From contig NC_090765.1 of assembly GCF_036898095.1 (NCBI RefSeq), forward strand, positions 25,728,211 through 25,792,210: a DNA stretch of 64,000 bases, read 5' to 3'. Below, one piece after another: positions 55,600-64,000 of the stretch. The notes under the pieces were generated by a model, which saw nothing but the letters and a program-made list of their open reading frames with translations, searched no databases and had not been told where the DNA came from. Source of the stretch: Palaemon carinicauda (lineage: Eukaryota; Arthropoda; Malacostraca; Decapoda; Palaemonidae). The translations under genes and the position numbers were made by a program. Position 1 is the first letter of the stretch, and every line of letters starts with the position of its first letter.

Positions 55600-56720
55600 C
55601 CTCTCCGTCTGACAGAGTCCTCAAGGGAATATCATTAGGAGGGGGAACAGCAACTTCCTCATCTGAAGGAACCTTGTCCGACAATAGCCGAGTCTCAAGC
55701 AAGGGAGAGACCTACCGTGGTGGCAATGCTTTATAAGCAGAGTCCACACGCACTGGTGCATTAGTAGCGGACCAGGACGCAACGTCATGTAACTGCTTGA
55801 CAGTCTGTGAACTGTCAACAACAACAGGTGCGTGAGGACACACAGCGTCCACTCGAGACTGCTTTGACCGCTTAGTCTGAGCAGTCAAAACAACTCTAGA
55901 ATGGAGGTTGACGCTCAGCGTCAAAACAAGTCAACTCCGATGGTTGGCGAACGTCCTGAACGTCAACAGGAGCATCAGCAAGTGGCCTAACGTCCAAATG
56001 CAGCTGAAAATCCACGCGAGACCGCATCGAGTGTGGTTCTAAACAACCTGACTGACGTGACTTGGCTACGCCAACGTCAACAGGACGCACAAAGGAACGT
56101 TTGGGTGGCTGAAGGCTAGGATCTCGATGAGATAAACGGCTAGGCTCAACGGACTTATCGGCAGAATAGTCTTCCATAAGGGAGGCAAGCTTATTCTGCA
56201 TGTCTTGCTGTACAACCCATTTAGGATCAACGGGAATGGTTGCGGTAAGAGACGAGGGTAACGTCTGTGACTGCAAAACCTTGCCTACAAAAAGACTCTC
56301 GGAGTCTGTGTTACGCTTTTGTTTAGGCGGCGAGCAGTCTTCCGATGACTGCATAGGGTCAGAGCTGTCCTAATAGTTAAAACCAGGACGCTGGACCTGT
56401 CCTGAAAGGACTGACTTTCGCTTAAGGGCCTCGAAACCTTGTTCCACGGTTTCTTATGCGAAAAGCCTTCGGATGACGAGGAGAAAATAGTCTCTCTCGC
56501 CTTATGGTAGGGGTGATCTTGGTGAGATACGCCTGATACCATAGAGGGAACGTCTGTTCGCTGATCAAGGCCTCTCGAACCCATAAGTCGTACGACATTA
56601 CTTCTCCCCTGGGCTTGGGAGCTTGCAAGAGGTCCCGGACTAGGCGAACGACAGGCACGAACAGACGAACCCTCGGTCGCAACACTGATAACACTTTGCG
56701 CAATATCACTTTATCACTAC
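55600..56720 (-). pseudogene. A2 ORF1 (gag-like), frameshifted
   Basis: The N-terminal part reads a Ser/Arg-rich stretch (RSPSPGPLASSQAQGRSN) then GSRGLDQRTDVPSMVSGVS (frame 56584-56285). The frame 56354-55896 carries EDCSPPKQKR, DPKWVVQQDMQNKLASLM (coiled-coil-like) and RPVDVGVAKSRQS. The end reads VDSSQTVKQLHDVASW (55924-55712). A single copy, in contrast to A1 and A3. Confidence 0.78.
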
Positions 56721-57125
56721 GATTTTCTGTTTTGCACTTATTTCACTGAAATCGAATTTTTTAACAATTCACATTAGGTATGAATAAAACTGATTTCTAC
56801 CTGAAGCACGCAATTCTACCCTCATCAAAAGGTTATAATTGCAAAATCAGTCGTATAATGTAAGCACATTAATACCAGCAAAAAAACAGTAAACATATTT
56901 TAAGATAAAAAGATCAGTGGCTGGGGAAGAGACTAAACACTAGTTCATTCAAAACTACGTTTTCAATCTCTCACCGTACAGTGCCTTGGGACGAGAATAA
57001 AAAACTAAAAACGTTTTATCCTTTCTCCCCGTACAGAGACTAGGGACGAGAGTAACTCGAGAACAACGTTACCCGCTTGGGACGAGATAAAGATCGGAAC
57101 GTCTTCTCTCCTCTCTCTCCCTCCG

Positions 57126-57156
<31 letters not shown>

Positions 57157-57944
57157 TGATTTCGCACCGAAGAGAAGAGCCCACTTACGTTTCGTCAAAA
57201 AAACAGGTTATTTGACCAAAGGAAAAAACTGAAAGGTTTTTCAATTAAAAAGTTCCTTTAAAATAGAATTTAAAACATTTAAGCTTTGAAAGAAGAATGA
57301 ACAAAACGTCAGAATCGATTTACTCTTTCTGCAAAGTGAAACCGTGATACTCTCTCTCTCTATCGTAACGATAGAGCGCAAACTGCGTAGCATAAATAAA
57401 CTAAACGTTAGTTCATCTTTGAAACAGTACGAAGACTATTCAAAGAAAATCTTTCATAAAATATCTATTAAAAAATATTCATTTAATAAGTTTTAAATCA
57501 TTAGCTCTGTAAAAGCTATTTACGATTGAAAGGGCTCAACGTTGTTTAACTTCGGTTTCCAAGTTAGGACCGCCTACTCTCAGGAAAGGTCGCATATAAA
57601 CAAATCATTAATATTTATCTTGATGTTTATTATAAATGGAAAGCTAATCGAAGAGGCCTAATAAAGGCGGGTGAGATATAAAATATATAGAGGAAAATCT
57701 ATAATTAATTTATAACGTGATAAGATATTGCTAAAAGCCTAAACACACTTCCGTACTAAGGGAAGGGTCGGCCATTTAAAAGTCAAGGAAAGTCCAAAAA
57801 ACAATCCAAAGTCATCAAAAATTAAATCTATCCAAAAACGAGTTCAAGATTTAAGTTGAAGATAAAACACCTGTACTGCGAAAGCTTAAACCAAAATGAA
57901 GTACTTCACCAAATATGGTGAGAAAACTCCAGGTTCTACAGCGA
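56721..57944 (-). other. A2 5' leader region
   Basis: Non-coding, with a pyrimidine-rich CT tract at about 57108-57155. Block order is the same as in A1 9824-10980. No promoter motif assigned. Confidence 0.7.
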
Positions 57945-58125
57945 GTAATGATACGTCTTGTCGTCAACGTCGACAGAGAAGAATTGAAGGGTTTGTTTAC
58001 ATGCAAGAGTGGTATCTGGCCGATAGTGGCGCTGGTGGGCACACCCGCAACCTTCATAGCGATCGCTCGCGAGTTTTTGAGTGTGTTTTCTGTCGAGCCG
58101 CTGAGTAGCAGCTATTATATATTCA
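57945..58125. repeat. A2 right inverted terminal repeat
   Basis: Reverse complement of about 48885-49055; both share CGCGAGCGATCGCTATGAAG on one strand and the ATCTGGCCGATAGTGGCGC block on the other. Confidence 0.9.
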
Positions 58126-58158
58126 CCGGCTAAGTTAAATATTTAAAAATGACTATAC

Positions 58159-58319
58159 CTTTCAATTTTCCTTTTTGGTAAGGAACCCACTGGGAATTAT
58201 CAGAGCCAAAGAATTCTCCAACACATAGAAGCATGGAGAAAGGGCCATTTTTTTCATTGACACTAGAGACCCGCTTGAATAGCTGATTTAAACGTCCCTC
58301 CACATTACCACAAACAAGT
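58159..58319 (-). CDS. CWF19L1: CWF19L1 exon: N-terminal metallophosphoesterase-like motif
   Basis: Coding exon, 161 bp, most upstream one visible. The acceptor is AATACTTTCAG before 58319 and the donor is TTGAAAG/GTATAG after 58159. The first base completes a codon from the missing first exon, and the last base starts the alanine finished at 37734. The product reads LVCGNVEGRLNQLFKRV, later FSMLLCVGEFFGSD and WVPYQKGKLK. CWF19L1 relatives have CGDVEG followed by FD-LLCVG-FFG; here the Asp of GDVEG is Asn. Since this motif lies only a few residues from the family N-terminus, exon 1 must be very short. The donor GTATAG is weak and continues straight into DIRS A2. Confidence 0.95.
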
Positions 58320-59070
58320 CTGAAAGTATTTAAAAAAGGTTTTTCAGATCTTATAACACTTACCATGTGACATTGATCACATGAATAATATACCAGTACA
58401 CAGGAATACTAAAGACATATATCTGACTATGACATAGCATTAATAACAGCAAGAATATACTGTAACCACGATTTTTTAAAACATTCAAGACTCCATGTAA
58501 ATATGAAAAGTTTGACAAAATTTTTCTGATCAATTTGATCTCAAACATATTTTACAACTCAAGCTAAAAGATAATAAAAAAAGCTTAAGTTCATGCAGTT
58601 ACTTTCACTTTTACCCATCATCCCCATGCCTCATATTACTTCCAAGGCCTAGAGCAAAACACAAAAATATTTTCACTTAATTTCATAATCTGCAATTGAG
58701 AACCCCTATTTCCTAAAAGCTTTCATATTTTACAACCTCTAATTACTATACAATACTGTAACAATATTTTTCCGGTAAATAGATGAAAAAAATTAAATCC
58801 AAGTTGCAAAAGAATAGAATTCTTAGACACAAGTGGCATCGTCACTGATAGAAGGAACACCTTTATCTCACCTAAATAATTTTCTTTTTGTGTACTTTGA
58901 AGTACACAGGTAAATAAAAATATTTTTAAATATCAGGTGCAAATTCACACTTTTAAATAATGTACTGTACATCAATTATCAACTAAAACTGGTTACTGTA
59001 GAAAACTTCGCTAAATTAGTGAGGCTACATCCAGACCCATTTCATTTCTGTTATACATTAATTACAGAAA
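58320..59070. other. Intron 1 sequence, nothing recognised
   Basis: AT-rich host intron between the exon and A3. The minus-strand frame at 58360-58548 has no family resemblance. Confidence 0.6.
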
Positions 59071-59312
59071 TGTTATTTTTATTAATAAAATAAATTTTTG
59101 AATATACTTACCCGGTGATTATATAAGCTGCAACTCTGTTGCTCGACAGAAAACTCTACGTTCAAAATACGCCAGCGATCGCTATGCAGGTAGGGGGTGT
59201 ACATCAACAGCGCCATCTGTCTAGCAGGTACTCAGTACTCAATGTAAACACAGAACCAATTTTCTCCTCGGTCCACTGGGTCTCTATTGGGGAGGAAGGG
59301 AGGGTCCTTTAA

Positions 59313-59404
59313 TATATAATCACCGGGTAAGTATATTCAAAAATTTATTTTATTAATAAAAATAACATTTTTCAATATTAAACTTAGCCGGTGATTATAT
59401 AAGC
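59313..59404. repeat. A3 internal complementary region
   Basis: Left half complementary to the left end (59071-59125). The right half corresponds to a right end of the A1 type with the CTAAGTTTAATATTG variant. The halves meet at AATAACATTTTTC, as in A1. Confidence 0.9.
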
Positions 59405-59810
59405 TGATTCACACCCAGGGGGGTGGGTAGAGACCAGCATTACTTGTTTACATTATTATGAGCTAAGTATTTTGTATTTCATTTTAGCAGTTATTCAAAA
59501 TAACAAACATAAAATAAATAAGTACCTGGTAAGGAAGTCGACTTGAACAATTACTCTGCCTTTTTAAGTACGTCTTCCTTACGGAGCCTCGCGATCCTCT
59601 TAGGATGCTGAGCGACCCCTAGGATCTGAAGTATCAAGGGTTGCAACCCATACAACAGGACCTCATCAAAACCTCTAATCTAGGCGCTTCTCAAGAAATG
59701 ACTTTGACCACCCGCCAAATCAAGTAGGATGCGAAAGGCTTCTTAGCCTTCCGGACAACCCAAAAACAATAATAAAACATTTCAAGAGAAAGATTAAAAA
59801 GGTTATGGAA

Positions 59811-60760
59811 TTAGGGAATTGTAGTGGTTGAGCCCTCACCCACTACTGCACTCGTTGCTACGAATGGTCCCAGAGTGTAGCAGTTCTCGTAAAGAGACTG
59901 GACATTCTTAAGATAAAAAGACGCGAACACTGACTTGCTTTTCCAATAGGTTGCGTCGATTATACTTTGCAGAGATCTATTTTGTTTAAAGGCCACGGAA
60001 GTTGCGACAGCTCTAACTTCGTGTGTCCTTACCTTCAGCAAAGCTTGGTCTTCCTCATTCAGATGGGAATGAGCTTCTCGTATTAACAGTCTGATAAAAT
60101 AGGATAAAGCATTCTTTGACATAGGCAAAGATGGTTTCTTAACTGAACACCATAAAGCTTCAGACGGGCCTCGTAAAGGTTTTTAAATAGAACTTAAGAG
60201 CTCTTACAGGACATAAGACTCCTTCTAGTTCATTTCCAACCATACGATAAGTTTGGAATATCGAACGATATTGGCCAAGGCCGAGAAGGCAGCTCGTGTT
60301 TAACTAGAAAACTTGTAGAACATGTAGCCGTTTCGGATGAGAATCCGATGTTCTTGCTGAAGGCATGAATCTCACTGACTCTTTTAGCTGTGGCTAAGCA
60401 TACCAGGAAAAGTCTTTAAGGTGAGATCTTTCAGGGAGGCTGATTGTAGCGGTTCGAACCTGTCTGATATAAGGAATCTTAGTACCACGTCTAAATTCCA
60501 ACCAGGTGTAACCAAACGACGCTCCTTCGTGGTCTCAAAAGACTTAAGGAGGTCCTGTAGATCTTTATTGTTGGAAAGATCTAAGCCTCTGTGACGGAAG
60601 ACTGATGCCAACATGCTTCTGTAACCCTTGATAGTGGGAGCTGAAAGAGATCGTTCTTTCCTCAGATATAAGAGGAAGTCAGCTATTTGAGTTACAGAGG
60701 TACTGGTCGAGGATACGGATACTGACCAGTTTCAGAAGATTTCCCACTTCGATTGGTAGA
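59811..60760 (-). pseudogene. A3 tyrosine recombinase, frameshifted
   Basis: The C-terminal frame 60128-59811 is open and holds LSKNALSYFIRLLIREAHSH, THEVRAVATSVAF and the tyrosine box SVFASFYLKNVQ. The N-terminal frame 60614-60384 holds the helical core up to LKDLTLKT, then shifts: a short deletion near 60410 relative to A1 puts the arginine box AKRVSE in another frame. A1 and A3 carry different inactivating lesions. Confidence 0.88.
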
Positions 60761-61680
60761 CTCTAAGGGTGGATGTTCTCCTTGCTCTAGCAATCGCTCT
60801 GGTTGCCTCCTTCGAAAAGCCTCTAGCTCTCGAGAGTCTTTCGATAGTCTGAAGGCAGTCAGACGAAGAGCGTGGAGGCCTTGGTGTACCTTCTTTACGC
60901 GTGGCTGACGTAGAAGGTCCACCCTTAGGGGAAGTGTTCTGGGAACGTCTACTAGCCATCGAAGTACCTCGGTGAACCATTCTCTCGCGGGCCAGAGGGA
61001 AGCAACTAGCGTCAACCTTGTCCCTTCGTGAGAGGCGAACTTCTGCAGTACCTTGTTGACAATCTTGAACGGAGGGAATGCATATAGATCTAGATGTGAC
61101 CAATCTAGTAGAAAGGCATCTATATGAACTGCTGCTGGGTCCGGGATTGGTGAGCAAAATATTGGGAGCCTCTTGGTCATCGAGGTTGCGAAGAGATCTA
61201 TGGTTGGCTGGCCCCAGGTGGCCCAAAGTCTCTTGCATACATCCTTGTGGAGGGTCCATTCTGATGGAATTATTTGTCCCTTCCGACTGAGACAATCTGC
61301 CATGACATTCAAGTTGCCTTGGATGAACCTCGTTACTAGTGATATGTCTAGACCTTTTGACCTGGTGAGGAGGTCCCTTGCGATCTCGTACAATGTCAGA
61401 TAGTAGGTCCCTCCTTGCTTGGAGATGTACGCCAAAGCCGTGGTGTTGTCCGAGTCCACCTCCACCACTTTGCCTTGAAGGAGAGACCTGAAGCTTTTCC
61501 AGGTCAGACTTACTGCCAGTAGCTCCTTGCAGTTGAAATGCATTGTCCTTTGACTCGAGTTCCATAATCCCGAGCATTCCCGACCGTCTAAAGTCGCACC
61601 CCAGCCTACGTCCGATGCGTCCGAGAAGAGAACGTGGCTGGGAGTCTGAACAGTCAGGGGAAGACCCTCTCTAAGGTTGA
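60692..61680 (-). pseudogene. A3 RNase H and connector, open reading frame
   Basis: Best preserved enzymatic block in the window. Read from about 61680 it gives HVLFSDASDVGWGATLDG, MHFNCKELLAVSLTW, EVDSDNTTALAYISKQGG and NVMADCLSRKGQ. The four expected acidic positions of RNase H (SDAS, KELLA, DSDN, ADCLS) are therefore all present in one frame. The connector follows without a stop (WATWGQPTIDLFATSM, LYAFPPFKIVNKVLQKF, LWPAREWFTEVLRWL) to 60692, where it overlaps the recombinase region. It is listed as pseudogene only because the surrounding polyprotein is broken. Confidence 0.88.
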
Positions 61681-61907
61681 TATAGTCCTTTCACCAAGTC
61701 AGACAAGACTTTATCTTTCCGGAAACCGGGATCGAGACCGCTTCTAGCGTCTTGTCCTTTTTCCAGTGAAAAGCTAGATGGTATAGAAGAGGACGGAGGT
61801 GTAGTCTTCCTAGTGACACAAATTGATCCACGGATGACAGTGTCCCTACCAGACTCATCAACAGCCTGACTGGGCAGCGTTCCTTCTTCAGCATCTTCTG
61901 GATGGAT

Positions 61908-62615
61908 AGCAGGGCTGGGGGCTGATCGTCTTGTTCAGCAACGTCCTCATCAGAGGGTTCCTCATCCGAAACTGATGAGGAAACGGCAACGGAGTGGGCA
62001 ACGTCTGACTCGCTGAATCCGGTCGCACTGGTGGATGCGTGACGGAGCCGGACGCAATATCATGGAACTGCTGCACAGTCTGTGAACTGTCAACAACCAT
62101 GGGTGCGCGAGGAAGTACAGCGTCAACCCGAAACTGTCTAGACTGTCTGGGTTGTGCAGTCAACACCCTACCGGGTTGCTGAGGTTGACGCACTGCGTCA
62201 CAACAAGTCACCTCTGCTGGTTGTTGAACGTCCTGAACGTCAACAACCACCTCCGAGCGTCGCTTAACGTCAACGTGCGACTGGCAACCCACACTGGGTC
62301 GCATCGGTGGAAGAACCACCTCAACTGGCAGACGCGAGTAGGTTACCTCAGCGTCAACAGGGCGCACAACCGACCGGTTGGAAGGTTGTTGGCCAGAAGG
62401 AGGAACCACCTCAACTGGCAGACGCGAGTAGGTTACCTCAGCGTCAACAGGGCGCACAACCAACCGGTTGGAAGGTTGTTGGCCAGAAGGTTCTTCTCCG
62501 CATTTAAGTCCTCTATCAAGGACGCAAGCTTGGACTGCATGTCTTGCAGCAAAGCCCATTTAGGGTCTACGGGAGCAGGTGTGGCAACAGACGGGGTTAG
62601 CGACTGAGGCGGAAC
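61908..62615 (-). pseudogene. A3 duplicated ORF1 block replacing RT palm
   Basis: The frame 62559-61888 reads RPVDAEVTYSRLPVEV twice, DVQDVQQPAEVTCCDAVRQP and VVDSSQTVQQFHDIAS, all ORF1 motifs. It lies directly after the RNase H/RT-thumb remnant and before an RT N-terminal remnant. It contains a perfect-length 90-bp tandem duplication (62311-62400 and 62401-62490). Confidence 0.8.
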
Positions 62616-63060
62616 CATTTACCATCCCTGAAAGCCTTTTTATGTGTGACATAATAGTACAGCAAAACTTCAAAGGCTCGACAAAAGTTGAGAAGTTGAC
62701 CTGTAAACAACTTGGAGCGTCTCCTGGCTAGGCGCCAGGGCGAGTCTACCAGAATTGAGAAGTCTATCTGGGCAGTGGCATGAACTCCCAAGCCGAGAAC
62801 TTCTCTCGTATCCTATCAGACTCTCGCTCTATAAGCCAGTTTAAAAGAAGGGAAATCAAAGGCTGTATCCCTAAAACTCCTCCTGGTGCAAAAACCAGTC
62901 GCCTAGCCAACGTAACGCTCTCTAGGAGAGCGAGAGAGCACTAGCTTAAAAACAACGGCTTCGAAGTAGCTAGGCCTAGTGTAAGTTCTGACGTTTAGGC
63001 GAACGAGGAGCAGCAGTAACAAGATCCGGACGAAGATCCTTAAAAAATCATCATGATTTA
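62616..63060 (-). pseudogene. A3 RT N-terminal remnant / linker
   Basis: Corresponds to A2 55160-55560: CCATCCCTGAAAGCC, the GACATAAT block, ACTCTCGCTCTATAAGCCAG and CTAGGCCTAGTGTAA occur in both. This shows that the A3 rearrangement removed the RT palm but left the RT N-terminal flank. Confidence 0.75.
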
Positions 63061-64000
63061 ATTAAAGTCCATAGGAGGCTAAGCAGCTTAAGGCTCCTCT
63101 CCAAATGACAGAGTCCTCAAGGGAATATCAGTAGGAGGGAGAACAGCACTTTCTCATCTACAGGAACCTTGTCCGATAAAAGCTAGGTTACCTCAGAGAG
63201 TCTCTCACTGGTGCATTAGTAGCAGACCAGAAGGCAACGTCATGTAACTGCTTGACAGTCTGTGAACTGTCAACAACTGAACTGTCAACCACAACAGGTG
63301 CGTGAGGACATACAGTGTTCACTCGAGACTGCTTTGACTGTCTATACTGAGCAGTCAAAACAACTCTAGAATGCGGAGGTTGACGCACCGCGTCAAAACA
63401 AAACAACTTAGACTGTTGTTGTACCTCGCGAACGTCAACGGAAGGTTCCGTGCGTTACTGAACGTCAACATGCGGCTGGCAGGGTACACTGGAACGCATG
63501 GGTGGCGGGACTCTCTCAGCTGGAGTGCGGCAGAAGGTCGCCTCAGCGTCCACAGGACGCACAACCGTGGTTGGTTGTAGGCTAGAGGTTGGTGCAGTGT
63601 CAACCTTCTCCGCACGAAAGTCCCGCATCAATGACGTTAACTGAGACTGCATGGTCTGCAGCAAAGACCACTTAGGGTCTACAGGAGCAGGTGCGGCAAC
63701 AGACGGTGTGACTGCCTGATGCGGTACCGCTTTGCCTCTCTTAGGAGGTGGGCAGTCGTCGGAAGACTGCAGCGAGTCCGAACTGACCCAGTGGCTACAA
63801 CTGGGCCGTTAGACTTGCGCGGAAGGGACCGACTTGCGCTTAATAAGTTGCGAGACCTTGGTCCATGGTTTCTTACGAGAAACCTCTTCCGCAGACGAGA
63901 AATAAATGGGCTCTCTCGTCTTTGTGTGGGTGGGGCGATCTTGGGTAGATACGCCCGAAACCACGGAGGGAAACGTCTGTTCGTTGATCAAGGCCTGACG
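63061..64000 (-). pseudogene. A3 ORF1 (gag-like), cut by window edge
   Basis: Reads LINEQTFPSVVSGVSTQDR and TKTREPIYFSSAEEVSRKKP (frame 63991-63809), LLQTMQSQLTSLMRDFRAEK-like coiled coil and RPVDAEATFCRTPAERV (63664-63455), and VVDSSQTVKQLHDVAFWS (63406-63188). Frameshifts separate the parts. The N-terminus lies outside the window. Confidence 0.78.

Larger units (their letters stand above)
48852..58152 (-). mobile_element. DIRS-type retrotransposon A2 (family A, with RT)
   Basis: 9.3 kb including a nested 2.9-kb insertion (49220-52127), so about 6.4 kb of its own. Both ends are present: left ATATTTTAATT at 48852, right TTAAATATTTAAAAATGA at 58152. The inverted terminal repeats are at about 48885-49055 and 57945-58125, and the ICR at 49087-49182. 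Unlike A1 and A3 it keeps RT palm sequence (54623-55045) and a single ORF1 (55600-56720). The terminal repeats are only partly similar to those of A1 and A3, making it a distinct subfamily. Its right end lies 6 nt from the 5' splice site of the CWF19L1 exon at 58159. Confidence 0.9.
59071..64000 (-). mobile_element. DIRS-type retrotransposon A3 (family A, cut by window edge)
   Basis: Left (3') end at 59071 (TGTTATTTTTATTAAT), terminal repeat 59112-59285 and ICR 59313-59404. Recombinase (59811-60760), RNase H/connector (60692-61680, open), RT thumb remnant (to 61905), duplicated ORF1 block (61908-62615), RT N-terminal remnant (62616-63060) and ORF1 (63060 to the edge) follow. Very similar to A1 and shares its RT-replacement junctions, but retains the RT N-terminal remnant that A1 has lost. 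The right end lies outside. Confidence 0.88.

Overview
The window is eukaryotic nuclear DNA, most likely from a decapod crustacean or a related arthropod. The evidence is one spliced metazoan gene spread over more than 50 kb, AT-rich introns, very long (CT)n and (TA)n microsatellites, and a high load of DIRS-type tyrosine-recombinase retrotransposons plus pogo-like and TTAA-flanked DNA elements. The taxon is inferred; nothing in the window proves it.

Host gene. Six exons of one gene lie on the minus strand: 58159-58319, 37633-37734, 25925-26127, 21175-21293, 4258-4465 and 4015-4150. Their conceptual products join in phase across every intron and follow CWF19L1 (CWF19-like cell-cycle control factor 1, the animal relative of yeast Drn1, a lariat-debranching-associated factor) from its N-terminal metallophosphoesterase-like domain to the linker before the CwfJ/HIT-like C-terminal domains. 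The first exon lies beyond the right edge and the C-terminal exons beyond the left edge. No other host gene is visible.

Introns. Nearly everything else is intron filled with mobile DNA. Family A DIRS elements lie at 4696-11174 (A1), 48852-58152 (A2) and 59071 to the right edge (A3). Family B DIRS elements lie at 16836-20689 (B1), 26168-30141 (B2), 30141-36799 (B3), 38199-42930 (B4), 42930-48295 (B5) and 23650-25847 (B6), and a recombinase-only relic (B0) lies at 2240-3065. All ten read on the minus strand, the same sense as the host gene. Each element, read 5' to 3' on the minus strand, has the order ORF1 (gag-like), reverse transcriptase, RNase H, connector, tyrosine recombinase. Left-end copies also show inverted terminal repeats and an internal complementary region (ICR) equal to the joined complements of both element ends, which is the diagnostic DIRS architecture. 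Every copy is broken by stops, frameshifts or deletions.

Other mobile DNA: a 2.9 kb TTAA-flanked element packed with (CT)n arrays nested in A2 (49220-52127), a 1.77 kb pogo/Tigger-like TIR element (14536-16305), a 0.47 kb foldback element (11228-11698), a (TAA)n-tailed LINE end (23040-23470) and a LINE reverse-transcriptase fragment nested in B6 (24640-24950).

Main points of interest: A1 and A3 share a rearrangement in which the reverse-transcriptase palm is replaced by a second copy of an ORF1 segment, suggesting a trans-mobilised non-autonomous DIRS subfamily; DIRS copies sit 6 nt from a 5' splice site and about 38 nt from a 3' splice site of CWF19L1; and B2/B3 and B4/B5 are end-to-end pairs that have lost the palindromic termini between them.
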